A stretch of DNA of 42,109 nt from Candidatus Methanomethylophilus sp. UBA78 (GTDB lineage Archaea; Thermoplasmatota; Thermoplasmata; Methanomassiliicoccales; Methanomethylophilaceae): contig DARY01000006.1 of assembly GCA_002503545.1 (NCBI GenBank), positions 25,934-68,042 on the forward strand, given 5' to 3'. The notes beneath the pieces are model-generated. The model was not told the DNA's origin. It did not search any database and worked only from the letters and a program-made list of their open reading frames with translations. This document shows, piece by piece, positions 1-8,459 of this stretch (its first letter is position 1; each line of letters starts with the position of its first letter). The translations under genes and the position numbers were made by a program.

Positions 1-946
1 TGACCATGTCGTCCGTCCTCCCGGTGATGATGTCTATCCGGGGGTACCTGGAACCGCAGGGGCATGCGCCGGTCATGACGCGGGTGAGGTCGTGGGTCCT
101 GTACCTTATGAGGGGGGCGCCCTCCTTGCAGAGGGTGGTTATGACCAGCTCCCCCACGGTGCCGTCCGGCACCGGCTTCCCGGTCTTGGGGTCCACGACC
201 TCGAAGTAGATGTAGTCGTCCCACATGTGGATGCCGTTCTTGTAGCTGCAGCTGATGCCGATGCCGGGGCCGTAGATCTCGGTGAGGCCGTAGATGTCGT
301 ACAGCTCGACGCCGAGCTCCCCGGCGATCCTCTGGCGCATCTTGTCGCCCCATCTCTCCGACCCTATGATGCCCTTCCTGAGGCGGATCCTGTCCTTCAG
401 ACCCTCCCTGTTTATGCTCTCCGCGAGGAGGAGGGCGTACGAGGAGGTGGCGCAGAGCACGGTGGTCTTCAGGTCCTGCATCATCCTGAGCTGCTTCTCG
501 GTGTTGCCCGGACCCATGGGGACGACCATGGCCCCCAGCCTCTCCGCGCCCGCCTGGAAGCCTATTCCGGCGGTCCACAGGCCGTAGCCGGGAGTTATCT
601 GCACCCGGTCCATGTTCGTCACGCCGGCCATCCTGTAGCATCTCTCGAACATCGTGGCCCAGTCCTCGACGTCCTTCTTGGTGTAGGGGATGATCACGGG
701 GGTCCCGGTGGTCCCGGAGGACGAGTGTATGCGGATTATGTCCTTCTCGGGGACGGCCGCCAGACCGAGGGGGTAGGCGTCGCGCAGGTCGCTCTTCTCG
801 GTGAACGGGAGTCTCTCGAAATCCTCCTGCGTGCGGATGGCGGACATGTCGATGTCCGCGAACTTCCTCCTGTAGAACTCGCTCCTGTCCTTGATCGTGG
901 AGAGCTCGCGCCTTATGACTTCCGCCTGATAATCGTTCATCCTCAT
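1..946 (-). CDS. paaK: Phenylacetate-CoA ligase family (AMP-forming), 3' end missing
   Basis: About 315 N-terminal residues of a family usually near 430; the gene runs off the left edge of the window. The enzyme class activates aryl acids such as phenylacetate with ATP and CoA in the cytoplasm. The adenylate-forming P-loop SSSGTTGTP lies near residue 75, and the family signatures YGLWTAGIGF, SERWGDKMR and the YGLTE-type acid core (DIYGLTEIYGPG) follow in order. In methanogens such ligases may recycle aryl acids from aromatic amino acid metabolism, but the true substrate cannot be read here. Two in-frame ATGs exist (946 and 940); 946 is chosen because a TATA-like box at 982-990 would start transcription about 10 bases upstream. 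It is divergent from the small ORF at 1102. Confidence 0.85.
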   Translation of the reverse strand, partial: MRMNDYQAEVIRRELSTIKDRSEFYRRKFADIDMSAIRTQEDFERLPFTEKSDLRDAYPLGLAAVPEKDIIRIHSSSGTTGTPVIIPYTKKDVEDWATMFERCYRMAGVTNMDRVQITPGYGLWTAGIGFQAGAERLGAMVVPMGPGNTEKQLRMMQDLKTTVLCATSSYALLLAESINREGLKDRIRLRKGIIGSERWGDKMRQRIAGELGVELYDIYGLTEIYGPGIGISCSYKNGIHMWDDYIYFEVVDPKTGKPVPDGTVGELVITTLCKEGAPLIRYRTHDLTRVMTGACPCGSRYPRIDIITGRTDDMV

Positions 947-1101
947 TGCAGGGCCTTCTGATGGCCTGCGAACGTCGAAGGAATATATACCTGATTGGTG
1001 TCCCGGCGGGCCCCGCATACCCTGACGGGAGGTGCTGCGGCGCTAACTGCAGCATCCAACTTAAAAAAGCACCGACGGAGCTGGTTAACCCGAGGGATAC
1101 A

Positions 1102-1242
1102 ATGAGATGTGGGATAAGGAAAAGGAAGAAGTCTGAGAACGCACCGGCGGCCGCGGACGGCCGCGGGGGGAGGGGCCGCGAGAGCGTGTTCCTCCTGCTC
1201 GCCGAGGGGAGGAGGTACCTCTGCGGGGAGGGCTGCAGATGA
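1102..1242 (+). CDS. Small hypothetical protein, 46 aa, overlapping the next gene
   Basis: Not recognised. The 46-residue product is very basic at the N-terminus (MRCGIRKRKK), has a Gly/Arg-rich middle and ends in a short hydrophobic stretch followed by two cysteines (YLCGEGC). Its TGA overlaps the ATG of the acetyltransferase-like gene (ATGA), the usual sign of translational coupling. An A/T-rich box (cttaaaaaa) at about 1060-1068 could be its promoter. It might be a real leader gene, or the RNA leader of the downstream gene with a chance ORF. No ribbon-helix-helix or other antitoxin fold is visible. Confidence 0.4.
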   Translation: MRCGIRKRKKSENAPAAADGRGGRGRESVFLLLAEGRRYLCGEGCR

Positions 1243-1700
1243 ACGGCGTGATAGTGAGGCTGCGCGACGCCATGTCGGACGGGTGCGCCGCCGAGAGGCT
1301 CGTGTCCACCTACGACGGGTGCAGCGACCCGGAGGGGCAGAGGTTCCTGACGGGGGAGGCGATGGAGGGGGAGACGGAGAACCTGTCGAGGACCTATCTC
1401 GCCGTGGACTCCGAGTCGGACAGGGTCGTCGGTTACTTCACCATACTGGCGGCCGACGGATGCACGTCCGACCACCCCGCCTATTCGATACACCGCGTGA
1501 GCACGGAGGGACCGGCGGAGCTGGAGGAGGCGCTGATAAGGAGCGCGGCCCAGATGTTCTCCGAGTGCGGAAGGGCGGTGGGGTCCTGCTCCGTAACGGC
1601 GAGGTGCACCGACGGGAAGGTGTCGGAATACGAGAGGGCCGGTTTCATGCGTCTGTTCAGGGACGAGAAGGGCCTGAACGTCATGGGCCTGGAGGTCTGA
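1239..1700 (+). CDS. GNAT-like acetyltransferase, divergent
   Basis: 153 residues with the outline of a GNAT N-acetyltransferase: a central strand pair TYLAVDSESDRVVGYFTI (about 55-72) that matches the beta3-beta4 hairpin of the family, and a YERAGF motif near 130 matching the usual Y-x-x-x-GF segment of the C-terminal half. The acetyl-CoA pyrophosphate loop (normally R/Q-x-x-G-x-G/A) is not recognisable; the equivalent region reads STEGPAELEEALI. Catalysis is therefore uncertain and the substrate unknown. It overlaps the preceding 46-aa ORF by 4 bases and converges on the Sel1 operon, its stop codon directly abutting that operon's last stop. Confidence 0.6.
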   Translation: MNGVIVRLRDAMSDGCAAERLVSTYDGCSDPEGQRFLTGEAMEGETENLSRTYLAVDSESDRVVGYFTILAADGCTSDHPAYSIHRVSTEGPAELEEALIRSAAQMFSECGRAVGSCSVTARCTDGKVSEYERAGFMRLFRDEKGLNVMGLEV

Positions 1701-2435
1701 TCATCTCGGGGGGAGTGAGGAGAGAAGCGCCTTGGCCTCCTCGTTCCCCCTCACGGAGGCCTTGGTCAGCCACTTGCGTGCGTTGACGGCGCTCTTCACC
1801 ATGCCCTCCCCGGACATGGACATCTTGCCGAGCCACAGATAGGCGTCCGCATTGGAATCCTCCGACGCCTTCAGGAACAGTTTGGATGCGGCGGCGGGGT
1901 CCTTCGCGACGCCGCGCCCCTCCGCTTTCATGATACCCAGACGGACCAGGGCCTTGGTGTAGCCCGTCTCCGTGCACCTCTCGTAGAGGGCGGCGGCCCT
2001 CGGAAGGTCCGGCTCCACGCCGCGCCCCTCCTCGTATATGACCCCGAGGCGGTAGCATGCCAGGACACTGCCCCCGTCCATGGCCTTGGTGTACCATTCT
2101 ATGGCCTTGGACCAGTCCTGCTCCACGCCGAGTCCGTCGGAATACATATGTGCCAGATTGAACATCGACTGCACATAGCCCTTCTCCGCCGAGTCCGTGT
2201 AGAGGCGTATCGCCTCCTCGAGGTTGGCGTTGGTCCCCTCGGCATGGACGTACATGTAGGCCGCGTTGCACTCGCCCTCGGGATCGCCGGCGTCGGCGGC
2301 CATGTTGAACCATATGAACGCCCTCGCCAGATCCCGGTCGTCGCCGCCGTTGCCCTTGTAATAGTAATATCCCAGCGCGTTCTGCGCACGCGGGTCGCCG
2401 CCGGATGCCTTGTCCATGACCTCCTTGAGTCCCAT
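1701..2435 (-). CDS. Sel1-repeat protein, 244 aa
   Basis: Five to six Sel1-like (TPR-type) repeats fill the protein; examples are ALGYYYYKGNGGDDRDLARA, MFNLAHMYSDGLGVEQDW and CYRLGVIYEEGRGVEPDL, each with the family's G-x-x-Y-x-x-G-x-G-V core. Such helical solenoids act as protein-protein scaffolds, and partners cannot be deduced. No signal peptide or membrane segment is seen, so it is probably cytoplasmic. It is the last gene of a three-gene operon; its ATG follows the TAA of the upstream Sel1 gene with no gap. Confidence 0.85.
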   Translation of the reverse strand: MGLKEVMDKASGGDPRAQNALGYYYYKGNGGDDRDLARAFIWFNMAADAGDPEGECNAAYMYVHAEGTNANLEEAIRLYTDSAEKGYVQSMFNLAHMYSDGLGVEQDWSKAIEWYTKAMDGGSVLACYRLGVIYEEGRGVEPDLPRAAALYERCTETGYTKALVRLGIMKAEGRGVAKDPAAASKLFLKASEDSNADAYLWLGKMSMSGEGMVKSAVNARKWLTKASVRGNEEAKALLSSLPPR

Positions 2436-3539
2436 TTATCTCACGATCCTCTGGGTCTTCCTGACGTAGAGCTCGGGGCGCGGCATGTACTTGCTGAGGT
2501 AGTAGTACCCGACCATGTTCCCGCCGGCGGCCGACATGGCGAAGTACTTTATCGCCTCCTCTATGTTCCTGTTCTTCCCGCGTCCCGACTCGTAGCTCAT
2601 CCCCAGGAACAGCTGCGCGTCGAAGGAGCCGCTGAGCGACGCCTTGGTGAGGTATTCGAACGCCAGATGGTCGTTCCTGCGCACCAGGTTGCCGTCGTGG
2701 TACAGCATGGCCAGCATGAACATCGCATCGGTGTTGCCGAGGTCCGCCGACTCCTGGTACCTGCCGATGGCCTCCTCGTAGAGCCCCTCGTCCATCAGGT
2801 CGTCGGCCTCGGCCAGGGTCCTCTCGCGCTTCTCCTCCTCCAGGGCGGACGGGGTCTGCATGATGAGGTTCCTCCTCTCCACGAAGGAGTCCTGCGCCTG
2901 CCTTCCCTCCATGGTCGCGACGGCACGGGTCAGGCTGAAGTAGCTCTTGTCGTGACCCATCCTGGCACCCATGCGGTAGTAGTCGCAGGCCCTCTTGAGG
3001 TCGGCCCTGCATCCCTCCAGACCGAACTCGAAGTTCTGTCCGATCCTGAAGAACAGCTCCGCATCCGCGGAGGTGTTGAACTTCTCGTACATCTTAGCTG
3101 CCAGTTCCGGGTCGTGCTGCCCGGCGTACCCCGTCTCCAGACTGTATGCGTACCTGAACGCCGAAAGGGGGTCGTTGCCTTCCGCCGCCAGTCTGATCCA
3201 GTGCATGGCCTTGTCCCCGTCCTTGGGCAGGAGGCTCCCGTAGAAGTACCTGGTCGAGAGCTCCCTCATGGCCTCGGGTATGCCGGCGTCGGCGGCGGCC
3301 TGCAGCCAGTAGATGTACTTCTGGCGGTCGGGGTCCGGGATCTCCGAGAAGCGGTACATCTTCGCCAGCTCCCATTTGGCGCGGGAACAGCCGGAGGCGG
3401 CGGATTTCTCGTACCATTCGACGGCGTCCTCGGGGCTCAGTTCGGCGCCCTTGCCCTTCTGGTACATGTAGGCGATGGCCAGCATGGCGTATATGTTGCC
3501 CTCCTTGGCTGCTTTCTGTACCTTGGCGTCCGTGTCCAA
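2436..3539 (-). CDS. Sel1-repeat protein, 367 aa, TTG start
   Basis: A second Sel1-repeat scaffold. Repeats near the N-terminus (AIAYMYQKGKGAELSPEDA) and C-terminus (LFLGMSYESGRGKNRNIEEA) are clear, while the middle (about 150-230) is degenerate and followed by a charged, probably helical segment. There is no ATG before residue 20; a TTG at 3539 preceded by a purine-rich gagaggggg stretch is the best start. It sits 18 bases downstream of the 494-aa Sel1 gene and directly abuts the 244-aa one, so the three are very likely co-transcribed. Confidence 0.8.
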   Translation of the reverse strand: MDTDAKVQKAAKEGNIYAMLAIAYMYQKGKGAELSPEDAVEWYEKSAASGCSRAKWELAKMYRFSEIPDPDRQKYIYWLQAAADAGIPEAMRELSTRYFYGSLLPKDGDKAMHWIRLAAEGNDPLSAFRYAYSLETGYAGQHDPELAAKMYEKFNTSADAELFFRIGQNFEFGLEGCRADLKRACDYYRMGARMGHDKSYFSLTRAVATMEGRQAQDSFVERRNLIMQTPSALEEEKRERTLAEADDLMDEGLYEEAIGRYQESADLGNTDAMFMLAMLYHDGNLVRRNDHLAFEYLTKASLSGSFDAQLFLGMSYESGRGKNRNIEEAIKYFAMSAAGGNMVGYYYLSKYMPRPELYVRKTQRIVR

Positions 3540-3557
3540 ACCCCCTCTCTTCGATTC

Positions 3558-5042
3558 TCAGCGTTTCTTCCTCTTGAGCTGCTGCAGCATGGCCTCGGCG
3601 TCGGGATCGCCCTGTTTGGCCGCCAGGGTCAGCATCCTCTTGGCGTAGGGGAGGTCCTGCTTGACGTACTCCCCGTCGGCGTACAGCTTGCCGAGGTAGA
3701 ACTGGGCCTCGTAGTAGCCGTCCTTGGCCGCGGTCCTCAGCAGCTCGAGACCGCCCTCCACGTCCTGGTCCATGTTGTTGCCGGTGACCTTGAACATACC
3801 CAGGAAGGCCATCGCCCCGGCGTGTCCCTGGTCGGCGGCCTCCTGGAACCAGGCGGCGGCCTTCTTGGGGTCCCTGGGTATGCCCCTTCCCTCGTAGTAG
3901 AAGCAGGCGAGGGCGTACTGGGAGTTGGGCTCCCCTCCCTCCGCCGCCTCCTGGAACCATTTGGCGGCCTCCGCGTCGTCCTTCTCGTAGTAGTAACCGT
4001 TCCCGTACATGCATCCGAGCGCGTACTGCGCCATCCCGTCGTAGTTCTCGGCGGCCTTGGTGAACCATTTGGCGGCCTTCTCCAGGTTGCGGGGGATGAC
4101 CTGTCCCTCGAAGCACATGTTGGCGTAGTTGGTCATGGCCTGCTGGACGCCTCCCTCGCAGGCGGCCTCCAGGTACTTCACCGCCTTGTCGGTGTCCCTC
4201 CTTACCCCGTTGCTCCCGTAGGCGTACATCATGCCCGCCTCCATCTCGGCCTCGTGCTGTCCCTGGTCGGCGGCCTTGATCAGCAGCTTGACGGCGTACT
4301 CGGGGTTGTGGTAGGGGCTGTCCTGGACGAACATCATGCCGGCGAGGGCGAACTCTGCGTCGGCGTACCCCATGTCGGCCGCGCGGGTGTACCATTTGAC
4401 GGCGTTGTCGGGGTCCGGGTCGTTGAAGTCCTGTCCCGAGTCGTACATGTAGGCTATGCGGTAGGCGGCCTGCGCGCACCCGTTCTTCCAGGCGTCCTCC
4501 AGGAGCCTGAGGGCCAGCGCCCTGTCCTTGGCGACCCCCTTGCCCATGAGGTACATGTACCCGATCGTGTTCTGCGCATCCGCATCCCCCGCCTCGGCGC
4601 ACGGCATGTACAGCCTTATGGCCTCGGCGTGGTTCTTCTTGACCGGACCCCTGTTCCCCTCCCCGTCCTTCCCGGTGTCGTAGAGGGGGAAGATGCTCCT
4701 GCAGGCCGAGAGGTCCCCGCACTCCGCCCTGAAACGCAGGTCCATGAGCCTGCTCTGGACATCCTCGGGGTTGCGGGAGATCTCCTCGGCCACTATGGCC
4801 GCCTCCTGCGAGCCCCTGGCGGCGGCGATCGCGAACTCCTCGGCCGCCCTGGCCCTGTCCTGCTGGACCCCTCTGCCGGTGTAGATCATTAGCCCGAAAA
4901 GATATGCGGATTCTGCGTCTTCCGCCGCCCGCGCCTCGGCCATGGCGCATGCCTTCTTCAGGTCCCCGTCCCCGGACAGGCTCATGTGGGCGCGTATCCC
5001 GGCGGACGGTCTCTCGGCGGCGGTATCGGTGTAGTAGGTCAT
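3558..5042 (-). CDS. Sel1-repeat protein, 494 aa, first gene of the operon
   Basis: About ten Sel1-like repeats cover most of the 494 residues, for example IGYMYLMGKGVAKDRALA, ALACFYYEGRGIPRDPKKA and YLGKLYADGEYVKQDL, each followed by an A-x-x-W/L-x-x-AA helix. There is no signal peptide, so a cytoplasmic scaffold is likely. The ATG at 5042 lies about 26 bases after a TATA-like stretch (5067-5079, reverse strand), which points to a leaderless transcript. It shares a roughly 145-base divergent promoter region with the Sel1 gene at 5187, so four Sel1 genes may be expressed together. Confidence 0.87.
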   Translation of the reverse strand: MTYYTDTAAERPSAGIRAHMSLSGDGDLKKACAMAEARAAEDAESAYLFGLMIYTGRGVQQDRARAAEEFAIAAARGSQEAAIVAEEISRNPEDVQSRLMDLRFRAECGDLSACRSIFPLYDTGKDGEGNRGPVKKNHAEAIRLYMPCAEAGDADAQNTIGYMYLMGKGVAKDRALALRLLEDAWKNGCAQAAYRIAYMYDSGQDFNDPDPDNAVKWYTRAADMGYADAEFALAGMMFVQDSPYHNPEYAVKLLIKAADQGQHEAEMEAGMMYAYGSNGVRRDTDKAVKYLEAACEGGVQQAMTNYANMCFEGQVIPRNLEKAAKWFTKAAENYDGMAQYALGCMYGNGYYYEKDDAEAAKWFQEAAEGGEPNSQYALACFYYEGRGIPRDPKKAAAWFQEAADQGHAGAMAFLGMFKVTGNNMDQDVEGGLELLRTAAKDGYYEAQFYLGKLYADGEYVKQDLPYAKRMLTLAAKQGDPDAEAMLQQLKRKKR

Positions 5043-5186
5043 TTTCGAACTCTACGCCGAACACGGTATTTTATATTATGTTTTCCGCAGAAGACACCGC
5101 GCGTGCACGTGCGCCTCCCGGGCCCCCTTCCCCGTACGGGCTCCGTCCCAGAACGGATTTATATTCAGTCTGGGTTAATATCAGTG

Positions 5187-5870
5187 ATGAAGAAAGGGCC
5201 CGACGGATATATGGATACGCTCGAATGGGCGAAATTCGTCATCCGCACGAGAGATGAGGATAATTACGGTGCCGCTCTGGCCGCCATCTCCTCATACGCC
5301 TCCAAAGGCAACGACGAGGCCGAATTCTATCTGGGTCTTGTGTACGCCAGGGGGCAGGGCGTGGCCCGCGATTTCCGTCTGGCGAGAAGCTGGCTGGAGA
5401 GTGCCAGCAACCGCGGGAACCTCAACGCGATGTACTTCCTCGGCAAGATCTACGTGCGCGGCTACGGTACGGAGCAGGATCCGGCCAAGGCCGCGGAGCT
5501 CTTCAGAAAACCCGCGGAGAACGGGGACCCGCGCGCCCAGTACGCCCTCGGCCTCCTCTATCTGGACGGCAACGGGGTCGGAAGGGACCTCGCTAAGACA
5601 TTCCAGCTGATGTCCCAGTCGGCCGAGAACGGCAACACGGAGGCCATGTTCATACTCGGGCAGCTGTACAAGAACGGGGCCGGGGTCGAGAAGAACCAGA
5701 AGCAGAGCATAAAGTGGCTGTCCTCCGCCGCCATCCACGGGCACAAGGGCGCCCAGATTCTCCTGGGCGACATGTACGAGACCGGCGACGGGGTGGATGT
5801 CGACCACGACGAGGCCGGGCGCTGGTACGACATGGCAGACGGGAAGAACAGGACGGCCCCGGCGTTCTGA
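5187..5870 (+). CDS. Sel1-repeat protein, 227 aa
   Basis: Five regular Sel1-like repeats, among the cleanest in the window: YLGLVYARGQGVARDFRLA, FLGKIYVRGYGTEQDPAKA, ALGLLYLDGNGVGRDLAKT, ILGQLYKNGAGVEKNQKQS and LLGDMYETGDGVDVDHDEA. Probably a cytoplasmic adaptor; the partner is unknown. An in-frame ORF extends upstream to 4986, but a TATA box (tttatatt, 5158-5165) lies about 26 bases before the ATG at 5187, so this leaderless start is preferred. It diverges from the three-gene Sel1 operon and converges on the fhs gene. Confidence 0.87.
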   Translation: MKKGPDGYMDTLEWAKFVIRTRDEDNYGAALAAISSYASKGNDEAEFYLGLVYARGQGVARDFRLARSWLESASNRGNLNAMYFLGKIYVRGYGTEQDPAKAAELFRKPAENGDPRAQYALGLLYLDGNGVGRDLAKTFQLMSQSAENGNTEAMFILGQLYKNGAGVEKNQKQSIKWLSSAAIHGHKGAQILLGDMYETGDGVDVDHDEAGRWYDMADGKNRTAPAF

Positions 5871-5906
5871 ACACCCTTTTCATATGTGCCAGGGCCTGTG
5901 ACCGGA

Positions 5907-5922
5907 CGGGCCTTCCGGCCCG
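5907..5922. terminator. GC-rich hairpin between convergent genes
   Basis: A 6-bp perfect stem (CGGGCC / GGCCCG) with a TTCC loop lies between the convergent ends of the Sel1 gene (5870) and fhs (5930). No T-run follows on either side, so termination is inferred from position only. Confidence 0.4.
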
Positions 5923-5929
5923 CCGGACA

Positions 5930-7603
5930 TCACTTGAGTCCGACTATCTTCCCGTCGTCGGTGAGGTCGATCCTGAGGGCGGCCGGCTCCTTGGACAGTC
6001 CGGGCATGAGCATTATGCTGCCGCAGACCGGCACGATGAACCCGGCGCCGGCGGAGAGGTTGACCTCCCTGACGCTGAGCCTCCAGCCCTTGGGTGCACC
6101 CTTCAGCTCGGCGTTGTCGGAGATCGAGTACTGGGTCTTCGCGATGCACACCGGGAGCCCCCCGTAACCCTGCTCGACGAACTGGGCTATGCTGCTCTCC
6201 GCGAGGGGACTGTAGTCCACCCCGTCGGCACCGTAGATCTTGGTGGCGATGGCCTCGATCTTCTGCTTGACGGTGAGGCCGTCCTCGTAGCAGAACCTCA
6301 GCTCCGCCGCAGGCCTCTCGAGGACCTCGACGACCTTCTCCGCGAGTTCCACCGCACCCTCGCCCCCCTTGAGGAAGCCGTCGGATACGACGCACTCCGC
6401 ACCGATCTCCGCGCAGTGGGCGCGGACCATGGCGATGTGCTCGGGCTCGTCGGTGTAGAAGTGGTTAATGGATACGACCACGGGCATGCCGTAGCCCTTC
6501 ATGTTGGCCACGTGCTTGTCCAGGTTGGCCAGGCCCTTCACCAGGGCGTCCGCCGTCAGGGTGGAGGGGTCCTTGACGTCCGCCCCGCCGTGCATCATCA
6601 GGGCGCGGATGGAGGCGACCACCACGACCGCGCTGGGTCTTATGCCGGACTGCCTGCAGACGATGTCCATGAACTTCTCTCCGCCGAGGTCGGCCGCGAA
6701 ACCGCCCTCGGTGACCGCGTAGTCGCCGAAAGCCATGGCCGCCTTGGTGGCGATGACGCTGTTGTTGCCGTGCGCGATGTTGGCGAACGGGAAGCCGTGT
6801 ATGAAGACGGGCTGACCCTCGAGGGTCTGGACGAGGTTGGGCATCAGGGCGTCCCTCAGGAGCACCATCATGGAGCCGACGCAGCCGAGCTGGCCGGCCG
6901 TCACGGGCTTCTTGTCGTAGGTGTATGCGACCACGATCCTCTCGAGCCTCTTCCTGAGGTCGGCGTAGTCGGTGGCGAGTGCCAGTATGGCCGATATCTC
7001 GGAGGCGGACGTGATGAGGAAGCCGCTCTCGTGGGTCACTCCGCCGTTGATCTTGGAATCCCCGAGACCGACGACGATGTGCCTCAGCTCGCGGGCGTTC
7101 ATGTCCATGGCCTTCTTCCACACTATGCGGGAGGGATCTATGTTGAGGGGGTTCTCCCTGACGAGGTTGTTCTCCAGGACCGCGGAGAGCAGGTTGTGGG
7201 CGGCCGATACGGCGTGTATGTCGCCGGTGAACTCGAGGTCGATCTTCCACATCGGATACACCTGGGACATGCCTCCGCCGGTGGCTCCGCCCTTCACCCC
7301 GAAGGTAGGTCCCATGGACGGTTCCCTGAGGGCTCCGACGACTTTCTTGCCGATCTTGGCCAGTCCCTGTATTAGGCTTATGGTCGTCACGGTCTTGCCC
7401 TCGCCGGCCGGGGTGGGGGTCACCGCGGTCACGAGGACCAGTTTTCCTTTCTTCGTGCCTTTCTTCTTCAGGACGTCGAGGGGGACCTTGGCGATGTACT
7501 TGCCGTACTGCTCGAGGTCTTCGGGGGACAGTCCGATCTGGGCACCAATCTCTGAAATGTTGCGAACCTTCGCGTTCTCAGCGATCTCGATATCGGTCTG
7601 CAT
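5930..7603 (-). CDS. fhs: Formate-tetrahydrofolate ligase
   Basis: 557 residues, the normal family length (about 555-560). It joins formate to tetrahydro(methano)pterin or folate with ATP, giving the 10-formyl carrier for purine and one-carbon metabolism. The ATP-binding loop TPAGEGKT is at residues 64-71, followed by REPSMGPTFGVKGGATGGG, GDIHAVSAAHNLL and the C-terminal MPGLSKEPAALRIDL, all hallmarks of the family. The ORF extends upstream to 7666, but a TATA box (7626-7634, reverse strand) about 26 bases before the ATG at 7603 supports a leaderless start there. Presence in an archaeon suggests bacterial ancestry and, in Methanomassiliicoccales, fits a biosynthetic role because the CO2-reducing branch is missing (known of the group, not visible here). 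Confidence 0.96.
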   Translation of the reverse strand: MQTDIEIAENAKVRNISEIGAQIGLSPEDLEQYGKYIAKVPLDVLKKKGTKKGKLVLVTAVTPTPAGEGKTVTTISLIQGLAKIGKKVVGALREPSMGPTFGVKGGATGGGMSQVYPMWKIDLEFTGDIHAVSAAHNLLSAVLENNLVRENPLNIDPSRIVWKKAMDMNARELRHIVVGLGDSKINGGVTHESGFLITSASEISAILALATDYADLRKRLERIVVAYTYDKKPVTAGQLGCVGSMMVLLRDALMPNLVQTLEGQPVFIHGFPFANIAHGNNSVIATKAAMAFGDYAVTEGGFAADLGGEKFMDIVCRQSGIRPSAVVVVASIRALMMHGGADVKDPSTLTADALVKGLANLDKHVANMKGYGMPVVVSINHFYTDEPEHIAMVRAHCAEIGAECVVSDGFLKGGEGAVELAEKVVEVLERPAAELRFCYEDGLTVKQKIEAIATKIYGADGVDYSPLAESSIAQFVEQGYGGLPVCIAKTQYSISDNAELKGAPKGWRLSVREVNLSAGAGFIVPVCGSIMLMPGLSKEPAALRIDLTDDGKIVGLK

Positions 7604-7745
7604 GGCGGATGCTAGCCGATATTCTCTTTTATAACTATCATTGCACATCCATCCATCAACATCCAATCACTCGAAAGAGCAATAAACAACATCACCCTAT
7701 GACGCCTACAACCCTCCGGCGAGGGATTCTGGAAAGGCGGCGCAG

Positions 7746-8372
7746 ATGGTCTATCAGAACTATATTTTTGATTTCGGAAGCACTATCGCCGACCTAACGA
7801 AGGGATACCGCATCGCATACACGGCGACGTTCCAGCAATTCGAGATGCCTTTCGACGTCTCCCGGGAGACGGAGTACTACGACACCCCTCTCGACGTGCT
7901 CTTCGGCAGGTACCACCGGGGCTGCACCTGCATGTACCGCGATTTCGTCACCATGCTCATGTCCACCTACGACAGGAACGTGATAACCGGCACCACCGTC
8001 CACGAGGATGCCGTCCGCTGCATCGGCGCCCTGCACATGACCGGGCGCAGGGTCGGGGCGATATCCGACTCCTACGAGCAGCACATCCGCCAGATCCTCG
8101 GCGAAAACGGGATGGAGCATGCGTTCTGCTCCATAATCGGGGCGGAGAGGATGGCCGTACGGAGGCCGCACCCGTACTGCCTCGACCTCTGCCTGAAGGA
8201 GATGGGCTCCAGCAGGAAGGCGACCCTTTTCATCAGCTCCAACCCGAAGGACATAGAGATGGGCAGAAACGCCGGCATCGACACGGCGCTCCTCGACAGG
8301 AACGGCGATGCGAACCCGGACTGCGGACCGACCTACTACCTCGAGAGCCTCGACCGCCTGCCGTTCATCTGA
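7746..8372 (+). CDS. HAD-superfamily hydrolase with altered motif I
   Basis: 208 residues with a HAD Rossmann core and a helical cap. Motif I reads FDFGSTIAD at residues 8-16: the nucleophile Asp is present but the usual second Asp (D-x-D) is Gly. Motif II is the Ser of AISDSYE, and the motif III basic residue may lie in RRPHPYC. Motif IV, normally GDS-x-x-D, is ISSNPKDIEMGRNAG, keeping only the final Asp and the AG. It could still be a phosphatase or a related phosphotransferase with a changed acid/base. Substrate unknown. It stands alone between fhs (divergent) and the feo leader. Confidence 0.75.
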   Translation: MVYQNYIFDFGSTIADLTKGYRIAYTATFQQFEMPFDVSRETEYYDTPLDVLFGRYHRGCTCMYRDFVTMLMSTYDRNVITGTTVHEDAVRCIGALHMTGRRVGAISDSYEQHIRQILGENGMEHAFCSIIGAERMAVRRPHPYCLDLCLKEMGSSRKATLFISSNPKDIEMGRNAGIDTALLDRNGDANPDCGPTYYLESLDRLPFI

Positions 8373-8415
8373 CCGCCTCCGCGCATTCCGGCGGGCGGAA
8401 CGGCCTGACAATCTT

Positions 8416-8458
8416 TTAGTTGTGCTTAAAATAGATTGATAAGATTAGGAATGGCTAA
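8416..8458 (+). promoter_or_regulatory. feoAB promoter with two DtxR-like iron boxes
   Basis: Two 14-base imperfect palindromes, TTAGTTGTGCTTAA (8416-8429) and TTAGGAATGGCTAA (8445-8458), match the TTAGG-N4-CTAA type of half-sites bound by DtxR/IdeR-family metal repressors. Their starts are 29 bases apart. A TATA-like box (cttaaaata, 8425-8433) lies between and partly inside box A, which would place the transcription start near 8458, inside box B. Binding of an iron-loaded repressor would block TBP or polymerase. The regulator gene is not in the window. Confidence 0.65.
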
Positions 8459-8459
8459 A

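Noticed and set aside
2148..4892. 914-aa open frame on the plus strand across the Sel1 operon
   Set aside because: Antisense shadow of three clear Sel1 genes; long open frames are expected on the opposite strand of GC-rich genes with few TAA/TAG triplets. The same holds for other long antisense frames (for example 8779-10776, 18132-20261, 20131-21540).
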